A stretch of DNA of 64,000 nucleotides from Augochlora pura. Its lineage: Eukaryota > Arthropoda > Insecta > Hymenoptera > Halictidae. Positions 35,738 to 48,750 of the stretch are shown one piece after another. The DNA lies in assembly GCF_028453695.1 (NCBI RefSeq), contig NC_135782.1, positions 16,920,190 through 16,984,189 of the forward strand. Direction: 5' to 3'. Within the stretch, counting starts at the first letter, position 1, and each line of letters starts with the position of its first letter. Made by a program: the position numbers and the translations under genes. A model generated the notes under the pieces. The model did no database searches, was not told the DNA's origin, and saw nothing but the letters and a program-made list of their open reading frames with translations.

Positions 35738-35904
35738 AGCCCGGACTCTGCCGATTAAAACGAGTACCAACACGACGTGTATCGGACCATTTTTACAAAC
35801 ACGGTGAAAAACAAAAATTAATTTTGAATTTGATGAGGTCTGAAAAAAATTGTCCAATGTAGGTCGTGTTGGTAGTCGTTTTAATCGGGAGAATCTCGGC
35901 AATC
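35738..35904 (+). mobile_element. 165-bp inverted-repeat element, copy 1
   Basis: The left arm CCGATTAAAACGAGTACCAA plus CACGAC (35751-35776) is matched at 25 of 26 bases by the complement of the right arm (35863-35889). Weaker complementarity extends inward (GGACCATTTTTAC against the complement of AAAAATTGTCC), so arms reach roughly 60 bp. No open frame. A second copy in the same orientation lies at 38825-38989. Target duplication is not evident. Confidence 0.88.
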
Positions 35905-36689
35905 GAACGGTACTATGTTCGATAAGGAATTCTTAAATTTGAAGTACAGTCAGGCAGAAAAGTAAGCGAAAAATTTTAAGCGTCGAATAACTCGAATTTA
36001 TCCGCGATTTTCGTGCAGCTGGTTCGAAAAAGAATTTGGTAAAATTTTGCGACAAGATTCAACCGAGGATTAATCTGCTATTCGCTTTGTAGCGTGCAGG
36101 TAATCGAACGCGGGATTCCGTTACGCCGCGGCTCGGCGCGGAGGCCCCCCGTATGACAACGTCGCTAGACAAGGGCTCCGTCAGGCATATTGAAAATTCA
36201 ACGCATTCCGAAGTTAACAGACGAACTAACGAATTTAAATTGCCGCGGCGGCTGCGACGGCCTCCCGAGAGGCCGTCAGGCTTTGATACTCGGAGGTGTT
36301 GATTACGTCTTGAGATGGATGACGCGCCAGGAGTTCCACGAGCACCTGGTGTACCGTGTCAAAGGCGCGACGACGCGAGTCCTACCGCGCCGCCGCTGGG
36401 ACGAGTTATTATAATTAGCCGTCGAATCAATTTATCTTCGAATTTATCGCCCGCCGGCACACCTATCCGTGTCAAATGCCGACGAGGCCGCGCGAGCCCG
36501 TTCGTCGGAACGCGAATTCGAACAACCGAGGTATCCGGGAACCGAGTAATACATTACGCAGCTGCATCAGAGTGCGACGCTGTAATTCCATACGGCTTGA
36601 GTTTCCCCGCGAAATTGGTTGCCGCGCTCTCTTTAACGCAACAGAACACCGTTAGCGAAGACACGAAGAAAATAACTATAACGTTAACA
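35905..36689. other. Non-coding sequence
   Basis: CpG-rich after 36100. Frames of 74 and 127 codons overlap at 36190-36698 and show no domain. No gene supported. Confidence 0.5.
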
Positions 36690-37130
36690 ATGCGATAGTT
36701 ATTTTGCTCCGCTGGTAACCCAAATCTGAGTTTGACATAACCTCGTCTAAATATATGAAATACAACGATAGTATCGATAATGCGATAGTTATTTTATTTT
36801 GAGCATAACCTAAATTTGACACGAACATAACTTAGCTCTGATTCAAATCTAATTTTTAACTTGCACCTAACCCAAATCTTTTTTTTTAATTTGGATCTGA
36901 TTTGCACCTAACCTAGATCTGACTTGGACGTAACTTACACTTGATTCCGACATAACCTAGATCTAAGTCAACGTTAACTATGAACTGACTCGAATTTAAC
37001 CTAGATCTTAGTCGGACCTAACTTTGATCTTACTTGAATCTAACCTAGATTTCATTTAGACCTAACTTACATCTGATTCAGACATAACCTAGATCTGTCT
37101 CGGACCTAACCTAGTCTAATTATACACGAC
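36690..37130. repeat. ~21-bp CCTAGATCTGAC-type array
   Basis: Degenerate units such as ATAACCTAGATCTGACTTGG and CCTAACCTAGATCTTAGTCG, about 20-22 bp. TGCGATAGTTATTTT starts at 36691 and again at 36781, so the left end has a 90-bp duplication. It shares CCTAAC vocabulary with 17185-17360 and 61521-61965. Confidence 0.88.
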
Positions 37131-38824
37131 GTCACTCATTACATTTCTCGTAACCTCAAACTCTGTTTCACGGTCTACCAATTATTATCCATCCTCGAAG
37201 AAGCAAGTTAATTAAGTAATGTTCCTCCGGAAATTTTTGTATCTGCGCAAGGTCCGTCAGATAAATAAAGACGTTGACCCGGCGGCTTCCAATGAAGCAG
37301 ATGGAACCTCCTGACGCTCCCGCCGCGAAAGTGGGGCGCACAAAATTGCGGGAACTAATTCGTCGGAGTGCATACGTTAGAAATACCAATGCAGGCGACG
37401 TACTTATTCGGTGAAAAGAAATATTGCGACCATTTTAATAACAACCAATTGAACTATATTTATCGTACAATTTTGTATCTTTTAAGAACAAGCATATCCC
37501 AGACAACTCGCGATACAATTACAAAAAGACGTCGTTTGATACTTTGCTCTAAATCGACAGATAAGTCCGCGAAGAATACCACGTGGCATTTGATTAAAAA
37601 TCGATAAAATGTCATGGTAAAAAACATATTGTCTCTTGAAATACCAAAGAATGTACCTGCCAAGCGGCGATCATTTTCATCGAGATCTTCCGGTAGAAAA
37701 AATTTGCCAAACATCGCCTACCACCGCTCGAGAGCTTCGTCAAAGTTTCTCCCCTCTCCTATAGACAACGCCATCTTGCGGCGCTGCTGTAAAGTCACGG
37801 TAGCGGTATGACGTGGTACTACCTGCCTTCGACGTCTTTCGAAAACAAACTGTCGCCGGCACACGTGTTAACCACGGCCAAAAGAACTGACCGTCGGAAA
37901 GGTTCGTTACTTTCGATCGCAAATCAATCGTTCTACTCCGTGGGACTTTGGTCGGAGTTGGCGGAGGGAGGGCGGGGGGTGGGATAGGAACGCTTGCTCT
38001 AAACGGTGGTTCCCACGAATCCAGTAATATTCCGGCGGCAACGTCGAAGTTTCAGACGGTCGGCATGCCGGAAGCCCGGCGTCGTCCCCGGAATTGAATG
38101 GAACTGCGCGTGTTATAGCGGCCAGGCAATTAACCGTCGCATTCGGCTGCCGCGCGTCCTTGCACGGGCCAAGAGAAAACAAGGTTGGCCGCCTCTTGCG
38201 GATATGCCCGTGGACCTCAGCAGCAGCAGCTCATCCGTGGGGGACCAGGCGGTGTTGTCTGCCACGGTGCCGGGGAGTTCGGTTCGCCGGATAGGGCACT
38301 CTAATTCGTTGCAATCAGGGGAACCTTCGGCCCGGTGTTTACCCACCTTGTTGCTCCTCTATTAGTTCCGCGTCAGAAAGCATGCTCGCGTGATTTGTAT
38401 CCCCAATGCGTCCAACGGAGTTGCCTGGACCTCCGACGCGTGCGTAAGTTTCCGCATTCAAAGAAGCTAGCCCCCCCCCCCCGCCGATCCGGCCCCGCGC
38501 TCCTCTAATTCCAAGTAAACACACGTACCTGCGAAGTACGTACTTACAATCGAACAAACGGATCGCCGGCTAATTCGAACGGAAATACGCTGTCCTCGTA
38601 AATCGGCACGAAGCTTTGTTAACCATCAAATTACAGAACCTCTTCGCAAAAATGTTATTATAACCGATCGTATTTACTATTATTTATGACCCTAGTCTCG
38701 TATTTTTTCCAATATATACCCGTCGGCTACGCATTTTACACTTAGCCACCCTTTCCTCTTGCTTCGATTCTTACACGGGAATTTTATTTCCGATTATTTT
38801 TACGTTTCCGTGACGGTAACGTAT
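37131..38824. other. Non-coding sequence
   Basis: AT-rich to 37650, then CpG-rich. A C12 run lies at 38471-38482. Overlapping opposing frames at 37907-38365 (66-119 codons) are not convincing. No gene supported. Confidence 0.5.
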
Positions 38825-38989
38825 AGCCCGGACTCTGCCGATTAAAAGGAGTACCAACACGACGTGTATCGGACAATTTTTACAAACGCGTTGAAAACAA
38901 AAATTAACTTTGAGTTTGACGAAGTTTGAAAAAATGGTCCAAATTGTGTCGTGTTTGTACTCGTTTTAATCGGGAGGATCTCAGCAATC
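38825..38989 (+). mobile_element. 165-bp inverted-repeat element, copy 2
   Basis: Collinear with 35738-35904 from AGCCCGGACTCTGCCGATTA to CTCAGCAATC, differing by scattered substitutions and small indels. Complementary arms are conserved: ACCAACACGACGTGTATCGG at the left, GTGTCGTGTTTGTACTCGTT at the right. Confidence 0.88.
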
Positions 38990-41215
38990 TGCTGCTACTA
39001 TGCTTGATAAAAAAATTGTTAAATATTAAGATATTGTTAGTTAAAGAATGATTTGATTCGGGTTAGTTAAAGTTGTACGATGATTGCTGTAAAAGATTCA
39101 TAATTAGGGTACGCCTAGACGAGCTGACTTTGTATACAGACCTTAATAAAACCTGTAAAAATATCTAAATTAATTCTCTTGGGCTAACTTGTCAATTAAT
39201 AGTAGTTAAACTTCTAGTTCTGTTGTAGCGGCAAAGGGCGACTTCCAACCCCTTCTAAACGTCATTTATAGGTCCAAAGCACGCCGTATACACCGCGCGT
39301 TATTCTTCGCGCTCGGCCCTGGTTAAAACAGATTAAATAATGTTGTTGTCAATTAGCATGCATCGCGAGGAAAGCGCGGCGCGCGTGGAACAGTTTTAGA
39401 TTGCTGGGATATTGATGATTTCCCCGTGAAAACACAGAATCCCGGCGAGATGTAAATGACCCTTCGAATAGCCGCGAGAGAGAGGGGGGAACTGTATAAT
39501 GCTTTCAAAGGCTGGTAATTTTTCATTAACCCAAAAAGCACAATTACGGCACGGAATTGGCGCAAGAGGCAGCTGGCAGGCTCTTACATAATGCATTTTT
39601 AATCTTGCCACTTTTATAGCCGGGTGTCATTGTACCTGCGGAGATCAATAACGCACCGATACCGGTATTCACCGGCCGTAGCGGCACACCAATACACACA
39701 CGCGCGCACAAGAGTACTCGAGTGCGCGCAACGCGACGTTCTTATGTCATTCGTTCGAGGCCGACGCATCGTCGCGCAACTTGCCCGCGGAAAATAATCA
39801 ACCCCGTCGTTACCGTGCTTTCGTTTGTCGTAATTTCCATCACGAACTGTTCGGCAGAAGTCTCGAATTTCCCGTCGAAGGTGCTTTCCTAAATCAGCGA
39901 AACGTTAAGACAGTATTTTTCGCGACGAATAGAAAATTGTTTTATCGTACCAGAAAATATTCATCGCCAGGCAAAATCGCTTTATTTCGATGCTAGTTTA
40001 TTCATCCACGGATTGCTGTATTTTAAATGACACTAGACTCTATTTCTCTCTACATTTTATATTATTCAAACGAAAGCTACTTTATATTTTACATTATTTG
40101 AATAAAATATTTCAAGCTCTAGCTGCGGATTGATAAAATATTTTATTGACATAGAATATCCTACTGGTAAGTGCTATATTATTTAAACTGAGAAGAGTGA
40201 AATAGATCTATCTATTCTAATCGTTGGATTAAGCGAACCAATAAATTATAATAATAAAAGAAAAGCGTATTTCCAGAATCTGTGCCGGAGTCCGACCGAT
40301 TTTCTGCGGCGTCGGTATTCCAAATTTCTTTGCGCCACTCGACGGTAATTGAACCGAGAGAAAGGGGGAGGGGGGATGGTATGAAAGGGGTAAATCGAAT
40401 ACACAGGACCAGCGATCGTTAGACGATATTGAAGACCGACCCGGGGAAAAAACGCATCGCGCGCGCGAGCGAGGCGCTGAATACGCGGCGGGACAACGAA
40501 GTGGCCGCAAATCTCCGTGGCTCCGATTCCTCGACATTCATCAGGCCGAGGGGGGGAGAGGATCAGTGGCCCGTAACGAGGGGGAGCAGATCGGCCAATA
40601 ATGGGTCATAAAACGGAGCGCCCGTTGGTAGCCGGTGCGCGAGAGCGTGTGTACGAAAGGGCGCGCGCGGGGTAAGAATGCGAGGCAGCGCGAGAGGCGC
40701 CGAGAAAAACGGCTTTCATTAAGAACGTAGCAACGAGTGGTAATGAGAAAAACGGGTTCCCAACGTGAAATAGCGGCCACGGTGGAAGCCGCTTTTTACC
40801 CGGCCGGAATGCGGCCGTCCGGGGAAAACAGAGCTTTTGCCTCGACGGTATCCCGGCGATTGGTTTCGCCGCAAACGTGCGCGCCTCGGCGATAGAGGAC
40901 CGCGCTTCTGCACGATCAAATCTTCGCTCGGCGAAATCTTCGTTCGATTGGTTCCCACGCAGCGATTCGTGCAGCGGCGACGGTGCCTCGCGTCGAGAGA
41001 AAGCTTTTTAAATATGCATTGTGTGTAGACCCGGCGCTGAGACTTTACGAATGAAACGCGGATTATTCCAATTTTGTTATTTAACGTGCCTGGACTTTAA
41101 ATTGCGCGCTAACGTACAGGCAAAATATTTATTTATTCATTTGGACTTACAACGCCCTCAAGTGTCTTTATGGTATTCGCTAAGGCAGCGTCCGAAAGAT
41201 GAGTTGTTTGAGTAG
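38990..41215. other. Long non-coding stretch
   Basis: AT-rich at 39000-39200 and 40000-40260; otherwise CpG-rich. Frames of 60-102 codons overlap on both strands and have no domain. 41161-41220 is G-rich (about 20 G, 7 C) at the edge of the next array. Confidence 0.5.
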
Positions 41216-42060
41216 GGTTACCAGGGTACCTAGGTACCAATGACTACTTACCTAGTAGGATAAGATCTGTTGGATCCTAGATGAAAGATCTACTAGGATC
41301 TAAATAGGATACTGATGTGTTACATAGCTTTGTCTGATAGTGAGTAGTATACTAGGGTCTATTAGATACTACGAAGACTCTAAGATTTGTATACCAAAGT
41401 AAATGTCATCTACTAGGGTCTGCAAGAGTCTGATGAGTCACTAAGTCTACTAGATACTACTGGGTACTCCTCTAAGGCCTGCTAAGTCCTAGATGAGTCA
41501 TCTACTAGGGTCTGCAAGAGTCTGATAAGTCCACTAGATACTAGTGAGATCACTAGGTCTTACTTTATCCTAGATAGGTCATCCACTAGTCTCTTCTAGA
41601 TACTAATAAGTCTTCTAGCAGACTTTGCTAGAATACTAATGAGTCCTTGACTGATGTCTGAAAGATACTAATGAGTCATCTACTAGATAAGTCATCTACT
41701 AGTATCTGCTAGATATTAATAAGTCTTCTCTAGCAAACTTTGTTAAAATCTTGATGAGTCTTCGACTAGGGTCTGCAAGAAATGAATAAGTCTCTACTAT
41801 TCCAGATATTAGTGAAACCCCTACTAGAGGCTACCAGGATCCTAAATGAGTCATCTTCAAATATCTGCTAACTACTACCATATTCTCTAAATGGTTTTGC
41901 TAAAATGGTGACTCCTCTACTAGGATCTACAAAACACTTATAAATCATCTAATTGAATTTACTGAAATACTAACTATGAATCCTAATACAAGTATTAAGG
42001 TCTGATATATACTAATTCGTCCCCTACTATGTCCAGCTTAAATCTCTAAGTATTTTCAAA
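41216..42060 (+). repeat. CTACTAGGGTCTGCAAGAG minisatellite, array 1
   Basis: Units built from CTACTAGGGTCTGCAAGAGT, CTGATGAGTCACTAAGTCTA, CTAGATACTA and GCTAAGTCCTAGATGAGTCA. The segment from 41264 (GATCTGTTGGATCCTAGATG) through about 41470 is collinear with 45338-45530, including GCTTTGTCTGATA and GACTCTAAGAT landmarks. The right end degenerates into G-poor sequence. Confidence 0.93.
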
Positions 42061-43268
42061 GAATTTCTTCAATATATCTCTTTATCGCTGTATTACAGCA
42101 GAAGCGTCTCCTGTTATTATTTTATCATAATGTATTCATAGTTACTTAAGGATTTAGCCTGCTTCCGTTGTTTTCGCAAATTTGTTGCAAACATCCACGC
42201 ACGCCGCTCCAACGAGAGGGAGGTCCTCGCCGAAGCGATTACCGGTACATGTTAGACACTGGCCTGGGAGTTTCTTAACTACTGAATTAAGTACACGCTC
42301 CTTCCAAATATAAGGAATACGAAACTTTCGTGAAATAATTTCGCGGCATTCTTGGTTAATGTTTAGGGGCTGCCATGAATGTTTCTCGGGGGGCATTAAA
42401 AGTTCCATGGCACAGTCTGCCGACAGGAGATGCGCGAACTTACTTGTACCCCCCCAAAACAATTTTAGCAAATGCATACAAATACCTTATATTAATCTCC
42501 AAAACTGTTCGAACGTCTGTCGTAACGATTTTTAATATTTTTGCAATTTGTTAACAAAGCCGCGGTCGAATGTTACAATTACTTTTTGTTTCTCGGGGCC
42601 GGCCCCTCGGCTTTGTCAGTTTTTTTTTTATTTTTCGAAATACATTTCCGGAGAGTTTTATCGTAAATCCGTCAGTCTACTCCCATCGACATCGCGCCCC
42701 CCGCACCGGTACCAAACCTGAAATAAAACCACGCCGTAGCCAAGTTCAAGCGTCGACGCCGGCATTAATCGGCAACAATATTGATCAACACCAGCTTTGT
42801 AAGGACGCATCCATATTCACCGGACTTGTATACATCACCATCGGTAATTCGAGCAATTGTATTTTTTTCTCCGGCTCGCTGGCCTTTGACTGGACCCGTC
42901 GCTTGGAACGGGGGAACACCGGCGAGGGACATCCCCGGTATTGATGAACCTTGGCTGTCTTACAAGTCGGTCGAAAATAGAGGGGGTTCCACCGTATAGC
43001 AATCGATAGCCCGCGGATTTTTGTGCCAAAGGATCTATCTCAAAAAACAATGCCTCGATACAGATTTCTTTTAACGATTTGAATAAGTCATTGCTCGCTA
43101 CGTTTACCAATATTGCTCATCATTATTTGAAAATTAATTTTGTTATAAATATAACAAATCGCAAAGCTGATGTTCACGACAAAAGTTTGTTAATAAAGAA
43201 TAGAATCAGTAAAGAATTAATGCTGGTAGAATTACTAGCTCAATATAGTTATTAAATGATTTAAAACA
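42061..43268. other. Non-coding sequence
   Basis: Contains a 107-codon minus-strand frame (42154-42477) with several Cys and Trp, but no domain I recognise. Its opposite strand is also partly open nearby. CpG-rich at 42560-43010, AT-rich at 43110-43260. No gene supported. Confidence 0.5.
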
Positions 43269-43605
43269 TACAAGGTGTCCAAAAAATCTTTATACGCCTT
43301 TTAAAAGGTGACAAGGAGATGCCTCAGGTGATTTCAAGATATTTTCTTCTTTACAAAAATTTTCTACGTCGCTTCGTTCCTAAGTAATTAAAGAAAAACG
43401 TGGACCAATGGAGAACGAGTGCAGCCGACGCTCCGCCCACGCGGCAACGAGGTCGCCGCGGTGGTGGCCGCGTGGGAGGAGCGTCAGTCACGCTCGTTCC
43501 CTAACAGGTCAACGTTTTTCGTTAATAACTCGCGATCGAAGCCTCGTAGAACATTTTTCGCAAAGGAAAAAGTTGTTTGAAATCACTTAAGGAATCATCT
43601 CTTCG
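43269..43605. mobile_element. Foldback element, copy with transposon-like end
   Basis: Opens with ACAAGGTGTCCAAAAAATC. Left arm: GATTTCAAGATATTTTCTTC, TCTACGTCGCTTCGTTCCTA. The right arm is complementary: CGTTAATAACTCGCGATCGA, AGCCTCGTAGAACATTTTTC, GCAAAGGAAAAAGTTGTTTG. The centre has its own perfect 10-bp inverted repeat, CCCACGCGGC..GCCGCGTGGG (about 43436-43475), so the whole could fold into one long hairpin. Confidence 0.9.
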
Positions 43606-45337
43606 AAATGGATCCAAAAAAATTCTTCTCTCGCTATAGAAAACAAGCTATTAAATTATCAACGGTATTTAAAACAGTTTACAGGTTATATTGTCTATTA
43701 AAAAGCGAAGGGGGAATCTCGACGGGCCAGAAAAAATTCGCAAAATTTAAAATCCATCCACGATAAGTTACTCGGCACTCACCTAAATTACTTCGACGGT
43801 CACGTACTGAGGGGATGGCCCGAACCCGTGCGCGCCGAAAACTGGCCGCGGCTCGTCGACGAAAGGAACGCGCGCGGCCCAGCGTCATCGAGACGCCGGA
43901 CCGTGAAAATTCTCTGTCGGATACGCGAGCAGAAAAATATCGGCGAAACTATGCGACCCAGCGAGTTATCGGAATGCGATATATAAATGTAAATGAGTGG
44001 CGCTATCGTGGTATGTGCAATTAAGAGGTTATGAAATTCTTCGCTGTCGGAACATCCTTCTTTCGCCGCGCGCCTCTCTGCCCGTCAGCCGACGGCGGGC
44101 GGAGTCTCTCTGTCTCCCGGAGAGTCGGCTACGTTTCAGCGCCATGGATCCATGAGGCCGACGCGTGACGAGAGGAGGAATCACGTGGGATCGTTGAGCT
44201 GTGAACGAGCTCGGTCAGTAATCGAAATAAAAGCTGCTTTATTTATGTGTTTTTTTGGGGCGCGACGCGCAGCCGCGTTGCGGTTTAAACGCACCGTGCC
44301 AATTCCGGCAAATGGCCTGTCCGCGCGTTCCGCGCGCGACTCTGTCCACGTGTGCGACGTACACATTGGCTCGCGCGTTCACGGATCCACGCGTAGAGAC
44401 GACGGTTGTATATCATTGTTCATATTTTTTCGCGGATCGTCGCGGCGGCTCGTTGACGTCGTGATTCCAGCAATGTTTGTCCCATCGATGTTTTTTGCCG
44501 GTTGTAAACCGCGGTGTGTGCCGACCCATCCTCGCCTCGTGCCGTCCCGGCGTGGCAACCGGTCGCGTCCCTTTACGCGCCCCCGCGCTAATGTAATGGA
44601 TCGGGAGCTGGCCGCGCGCGCGGCTACGGAATTTTGAATACATTTCGACGGGCAACCGGGTCAGATTAATTAACGCGCCGACACCCTTTGAGCCGATACA
44701 CGCGAGATATATTATCGGTTACAACGGTATCGTTTACACAACACGGTAACCGATACACAAGACGATCAATCTTAGCTCGGCCCCGGTCCGGCGTCTGTGT
44801 GTGTCCATGACTCTGTGTGTCTATGCCCGGGTTGAGTGTGTACCCTGGAATCATTCAAAGGCCGGCCGTGTAACCGAGTATTAGATGCCGCAAATTCCGA
44901 TATTCTGGGGCCCTGGATCAGCTACCGCACAGGGCCGCCCTTGTTGGCAAACCCACCTTCGACCAATTTCATTTTCGGCCGGTCCGTCTGTCGCCGGTAT
45001 ATCCGGCTGATCGATATTTATCTGCATAGGGTTCAACCCCCCTGTCACCTCTCCCATGGTTTTATAGTCGGATAGAATGAATGGTGGTGGTCCAAAAACT
45101 GTTCGCCAAGATTCCTCGATTTTTATGGGAGAGTTGGATCCTCCTATTACTCGCTACTGTACTCTGTAATATACAGATATATTCCATGTACCATATGGCC
45201 GTCGTTGTACTAGATTACAGATCCACCTCGTGCCCAAAAGGGTTGATATGTCATTTAACTGAAACAACAATGACGAAAAGAACAGGAATACTTTTCGTAA
45301 TAAAATATCAAAAAGTAAGTGATCAGACATGTAGTCA
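43606..45337. other. CpG-rich non-coding sequence
   Basis: Frames include 161 codons plus (44152-44637) overlapped by an 80-codon minus frame, and a 93-codon plus frame (45081-45362) with one hydrophobic stretch that runs into the next array. No domain seen, so none is called as a gene. Confidence 0.5.
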
Positions 45338-46450
45338 GATCTGTTGGATCCTAGATGAGTGATCTGCTACGATTTAAGTAGGATACTGACGTCTTATATA
45401 GCTTTGTCTGATACTGCGTAGTCTACTAAGGTCTACCAGATACTAAGCAGACTCTAAGATGGATTCACTAAAGTAATAGTCAGCTAGGAGAGTCTGTAAG
45501 AGACAGGCGAGTCACTTAGTCTACTAGATAGTTGGACCTCCACTAAGTTCTGCTGAATCCTAGATAAGTCCTTTATTAGAACCTGAGAGACTCTAAGAAG
45601 TCTCTGAGCTAGGTTTGCCAAAATACTGGTCCTCTACTAGGGTCTGCAAGAGTCTGATAAGTCACTAAGTCTCTTAGATACTAGTGGGAACTCTACTAAG
45701 GCCTGCTAAGTCCTAGATAAATCATTTATTAGAACCTGAGAGACTCTAAGAAGTCTCCGAGCTAGGTTTGCCAAAATACTAGTCCTCTACTAGGGTCTGC
45801 AAGAGTCTGATGAGTCACTAAGTCTACTAAATACTAGTGGGAACTCTACTAAGGTCTGCTAAGTCCTATTTGAGTCCTTTTATAAGGTCTGCTAAATGCT
45901 AGATTATTAGATACTAATTGGACATCTACTAAGTCCTAGAAGAGTCATCTACTAGGGTCTGCAAGGGTCTTGTGAGTCGCTTAGCCTACTAAAAACTAGT
46001 AGGAACTCTACTAAAGCATGCTAAGTATTAGATGAGTCCTTTACTAAGGTCTGTTAAATGCTAGATTATTAGATACTAATTGAACATCTAGTAAGACCTA
46101 CTAAGTCCTACATGAGTCATCTACTAGTGCCTGCAAGAGTCTGATGTGTCACTAAGTCTCTTAGATAGTAGTTGACACTCTACTAAGGTCTGCTAAGTCC
46201 TAGATGAGTCCTTTTCTAAGGTCTGGTAAATGCTAGATTATTGAATACTAATTGGACATCTACTAAGTCCTGCTGAGTCCTAGATGAGTCATCTACTAGT
46301 GTCTGCAAGAGTCTGATGAGTCACTAAGTCTCTTAGATACTAGTGGGCACTCTACTAAGTCCTGCTAAGTCCTAGATGAGTGCTTTTCTAAGGTCTGCTA
46401 TATGCTAGATTATTAGATACTAATTGGACATCTACCCAGTCCTAGATGAG
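45338..46450 (+). repeat. CTACTAGGGTCTGCAAGAG minisatellite, array 2, with ~155-173-bp higher-order units
   Basis: Same family and orientation as 41216-42060. The landmark CTACTAGGG (or CTACTAGTG) starts at 45633, 45787, 45949, 46120 and 46293: spacing 154, 162, 171 and 173. Each long unit holds GTCTGCAAGAGTCTGATGAG, TCACTAAGTCTCTTAGATAC, TAGTGGG.ACTCTACTAAG, GCTAAGTCCTAGATGAGTC and AATGCTAGATTATTAGATAC. Array 1 is less regular, so array 2 was amplified further. Confidence 0.95.
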
Positions 46451-48750
46451 ACCGGACTGCAAAGGGTTAAAGCACGGCAAGCTGGTAAAAACGATCGTCG
46501 CTCGTCAGGGAAATACATCCGATCGGCGGTTGAGTACGCGCTCGTCTAGGGCACTTCATAAAAGATCTTCCGTCGGCAGGTTTTCCAATACACCGGAAAG
46601 GACTACGGCGACGCGACCCGTACCCCCTCGGAAAAATTCTGAACGCGGAAGTTCAGGGCCGCGCGCGCGCGCCGATTGCTAACTCGAAACTTGAATATCA
46701 CTTCGCGGAGGGTGCTCCACGTTCTTTTTTTTTTTAAGGGTTTTCGCGGAATAAGTGTCTGCGCGGGGATATCTCCCGGGGGCAAGGCACGGAGAATGGT
46801 TGTTCAGCGCGCGCGTGATTCATGCTTGAAAGGCTAGGGTGACGCGCGCGCGGGCGAGGGGGATCCGCGGCGAAAGTTTTATGGAATGTTTGCTCTTTGC
46901 CCGGGTAAGAGAATACGGGGAGCGCGGATAGGAGACCGGGGCGAGAGCACATTTTTCCGCGGATAAAAGTTATTTAAAAAGTCCGTGGAAACAGTTGTTC
47001 CACCCCTACCACACGCTCTCTCTTTTTCTCTTTTTCTCTAACTAACTATCTCTCTCTCTCTCTCTCTTTCTCCGCGGCTATTAACTCCTTTATACGCGTG
47101 TATTTATATCGCGCTACTCAAAGGAAAAGAAAAATAATGCCCGACGGAGCGGAATAAATGTTTTCGCCCACCTGCCCGTTACTTCAATGCGATCCAGTCT
47201 CCCATAAAATCTTGCTCTCGCGATGTATTAGGGTGTCACATAAGTTCCTTTATTTACCCTTAATATTTTCCATAATTCGGCCAGACAATTTTCGTTTCTT
47301 TTTTCCAGAATTTATTTTCATTTCAACATTGTGGAAATTAATAATATTAATATTTGTTAGGTCCTGCATGGAATCTGTATCGCGAGTCTGACTCGTTGTT
47401 ATGGTTCAAAGGGTTAACGGGCCGGTAACTCCATAGCCGGGGGGGTGGTCGGCGGTATTGAATACGCAGGGAAATACGAAACCGCGGACGACGTTAAGTA
47501 TTCAAACGGGGATCGCGAAAGAAGTGGTGCACGCAGACCAGGTCGTGTTCTATAAAAACCAGCGTTCACGGAATTAAGTCGTCCGTAGAAAATATTTGTC
47601 GTATGCTGCGGGAGCGGGTATTACGCGACGTTCGATTCTTTGAATCGCGAGAGAAAGCCCGCCGTTTTTACCGGAAATCCACGGCGCGTTAATTCGCGCG
47701 GAATACGCTGTGCCGATGCTCGCTGAACCGACGAATTATAATAGACCAGAGTGCCTATTGTTTTTAGAATTTTTTGCTATTTTAACGTCGGCCGAATTGT
47801 ATTAAAAATTACAATGAGTGTCCGGAAAATGCAACTCCGTGACCGTTTGTTCTTTTGGAACACCTTGTATATCTCAGGAAATTTAAAAATCTTATTAATA
47901 TTTTAATTAATATTTAATACTTATATTTAACACTTTTATTACTAATACTTTTTAGTTAATACTTTGACGGCCACGTGTCATTTTTAAGACGTCTGTCATG
48001 GCCAATCCTTCGTCGTTAAATAAAACGGTTAAAAATTATTACAATAGTACAGTTTGTAAATATTTGGCGTCCATCGTTTAATCGAAACCTAGCGACGCTG
48101 CTGTCCTCTGAGCCTACACTGCCAGAGGTCGCTGAACGTAGTCCACAAAGAGGTTAGGACTCACCACCTAACCTAAAATTCGCGCACGTACAGCGAGCCC
48201 ATTCGACGCAATATTCGACTTAAAAATGAAGTCCCTTGGTGGCGTGCCCTTCGTTAAAATAGTCCTAACACGCTCGGCTCCTAACCTATAGAAAAATGCG
48301 AGGCGGAGATAACTCGATATCCCGTTGAATGTCGCAATTAGTCGGGTGTTTCCGGCGCGAAATGACGCAACGAATGCCAACGGGACAGAGAGGGAGGTGA
48401 CGAGAGACACGGTGCACGCCAAACATATTACCCGCGACCGCGTCTCTTTGTCCGGCAGCCGGCTGAGGTTTCACGCAGCAATTGAATAAATATTCATTCG
48501 CGTAATTAGAGTGTGCGGGGGCGGGGGGGGGGGGGGGGGCTAGGGTGGCGCACCGCGGCGCATTGCGACCAACCACGGCGACGTGCTCTTCAATTCGGCG
48601 TCCTCCGCGCGCTCTTTTGCCTATTTCCGCGGATTGGAATCCGCGAACCGATGACACGACCCGCGAGAGTCACCACCGTGAATAATTCCGGCGAGCTTGA
48701 TTTTCAACCGGATCATTGAATAATCCAATACAAATTACGCTTATCATAAT
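46451..48750. other. Long non-coding stretch with a G17 run
   Basis: GCAAAGGGTTAA at 46457 and CAAAGGGTTAAC near 47407 are lone piggyBac-like ends. A CT run lies at 47044-47070, preceded by a G-rich stretch (46850-46950). TTTTGGAACACCTTGTATAT near 47854 is a transposon-end motif in reverse orientation, with no partner. G run at 48523-48539. Frames of 60-123 codons have no domain. Confidence 0.5.

Noticed and set aside
42154..42477. 107-codon minus-strand frame with Cys and Trp residues
   Set aside because: Looked the most protein-like in composition, but no family motif is recognisable. A homology search or RNA-seq would decide.
45081..45362. 93-codon frame with a hydrophobic segment, possible small membrane protein
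   Set aside because: Its C-terminal part runs into the minisatellite and the hydrophobic stretch is short; no upstream or splice signals.
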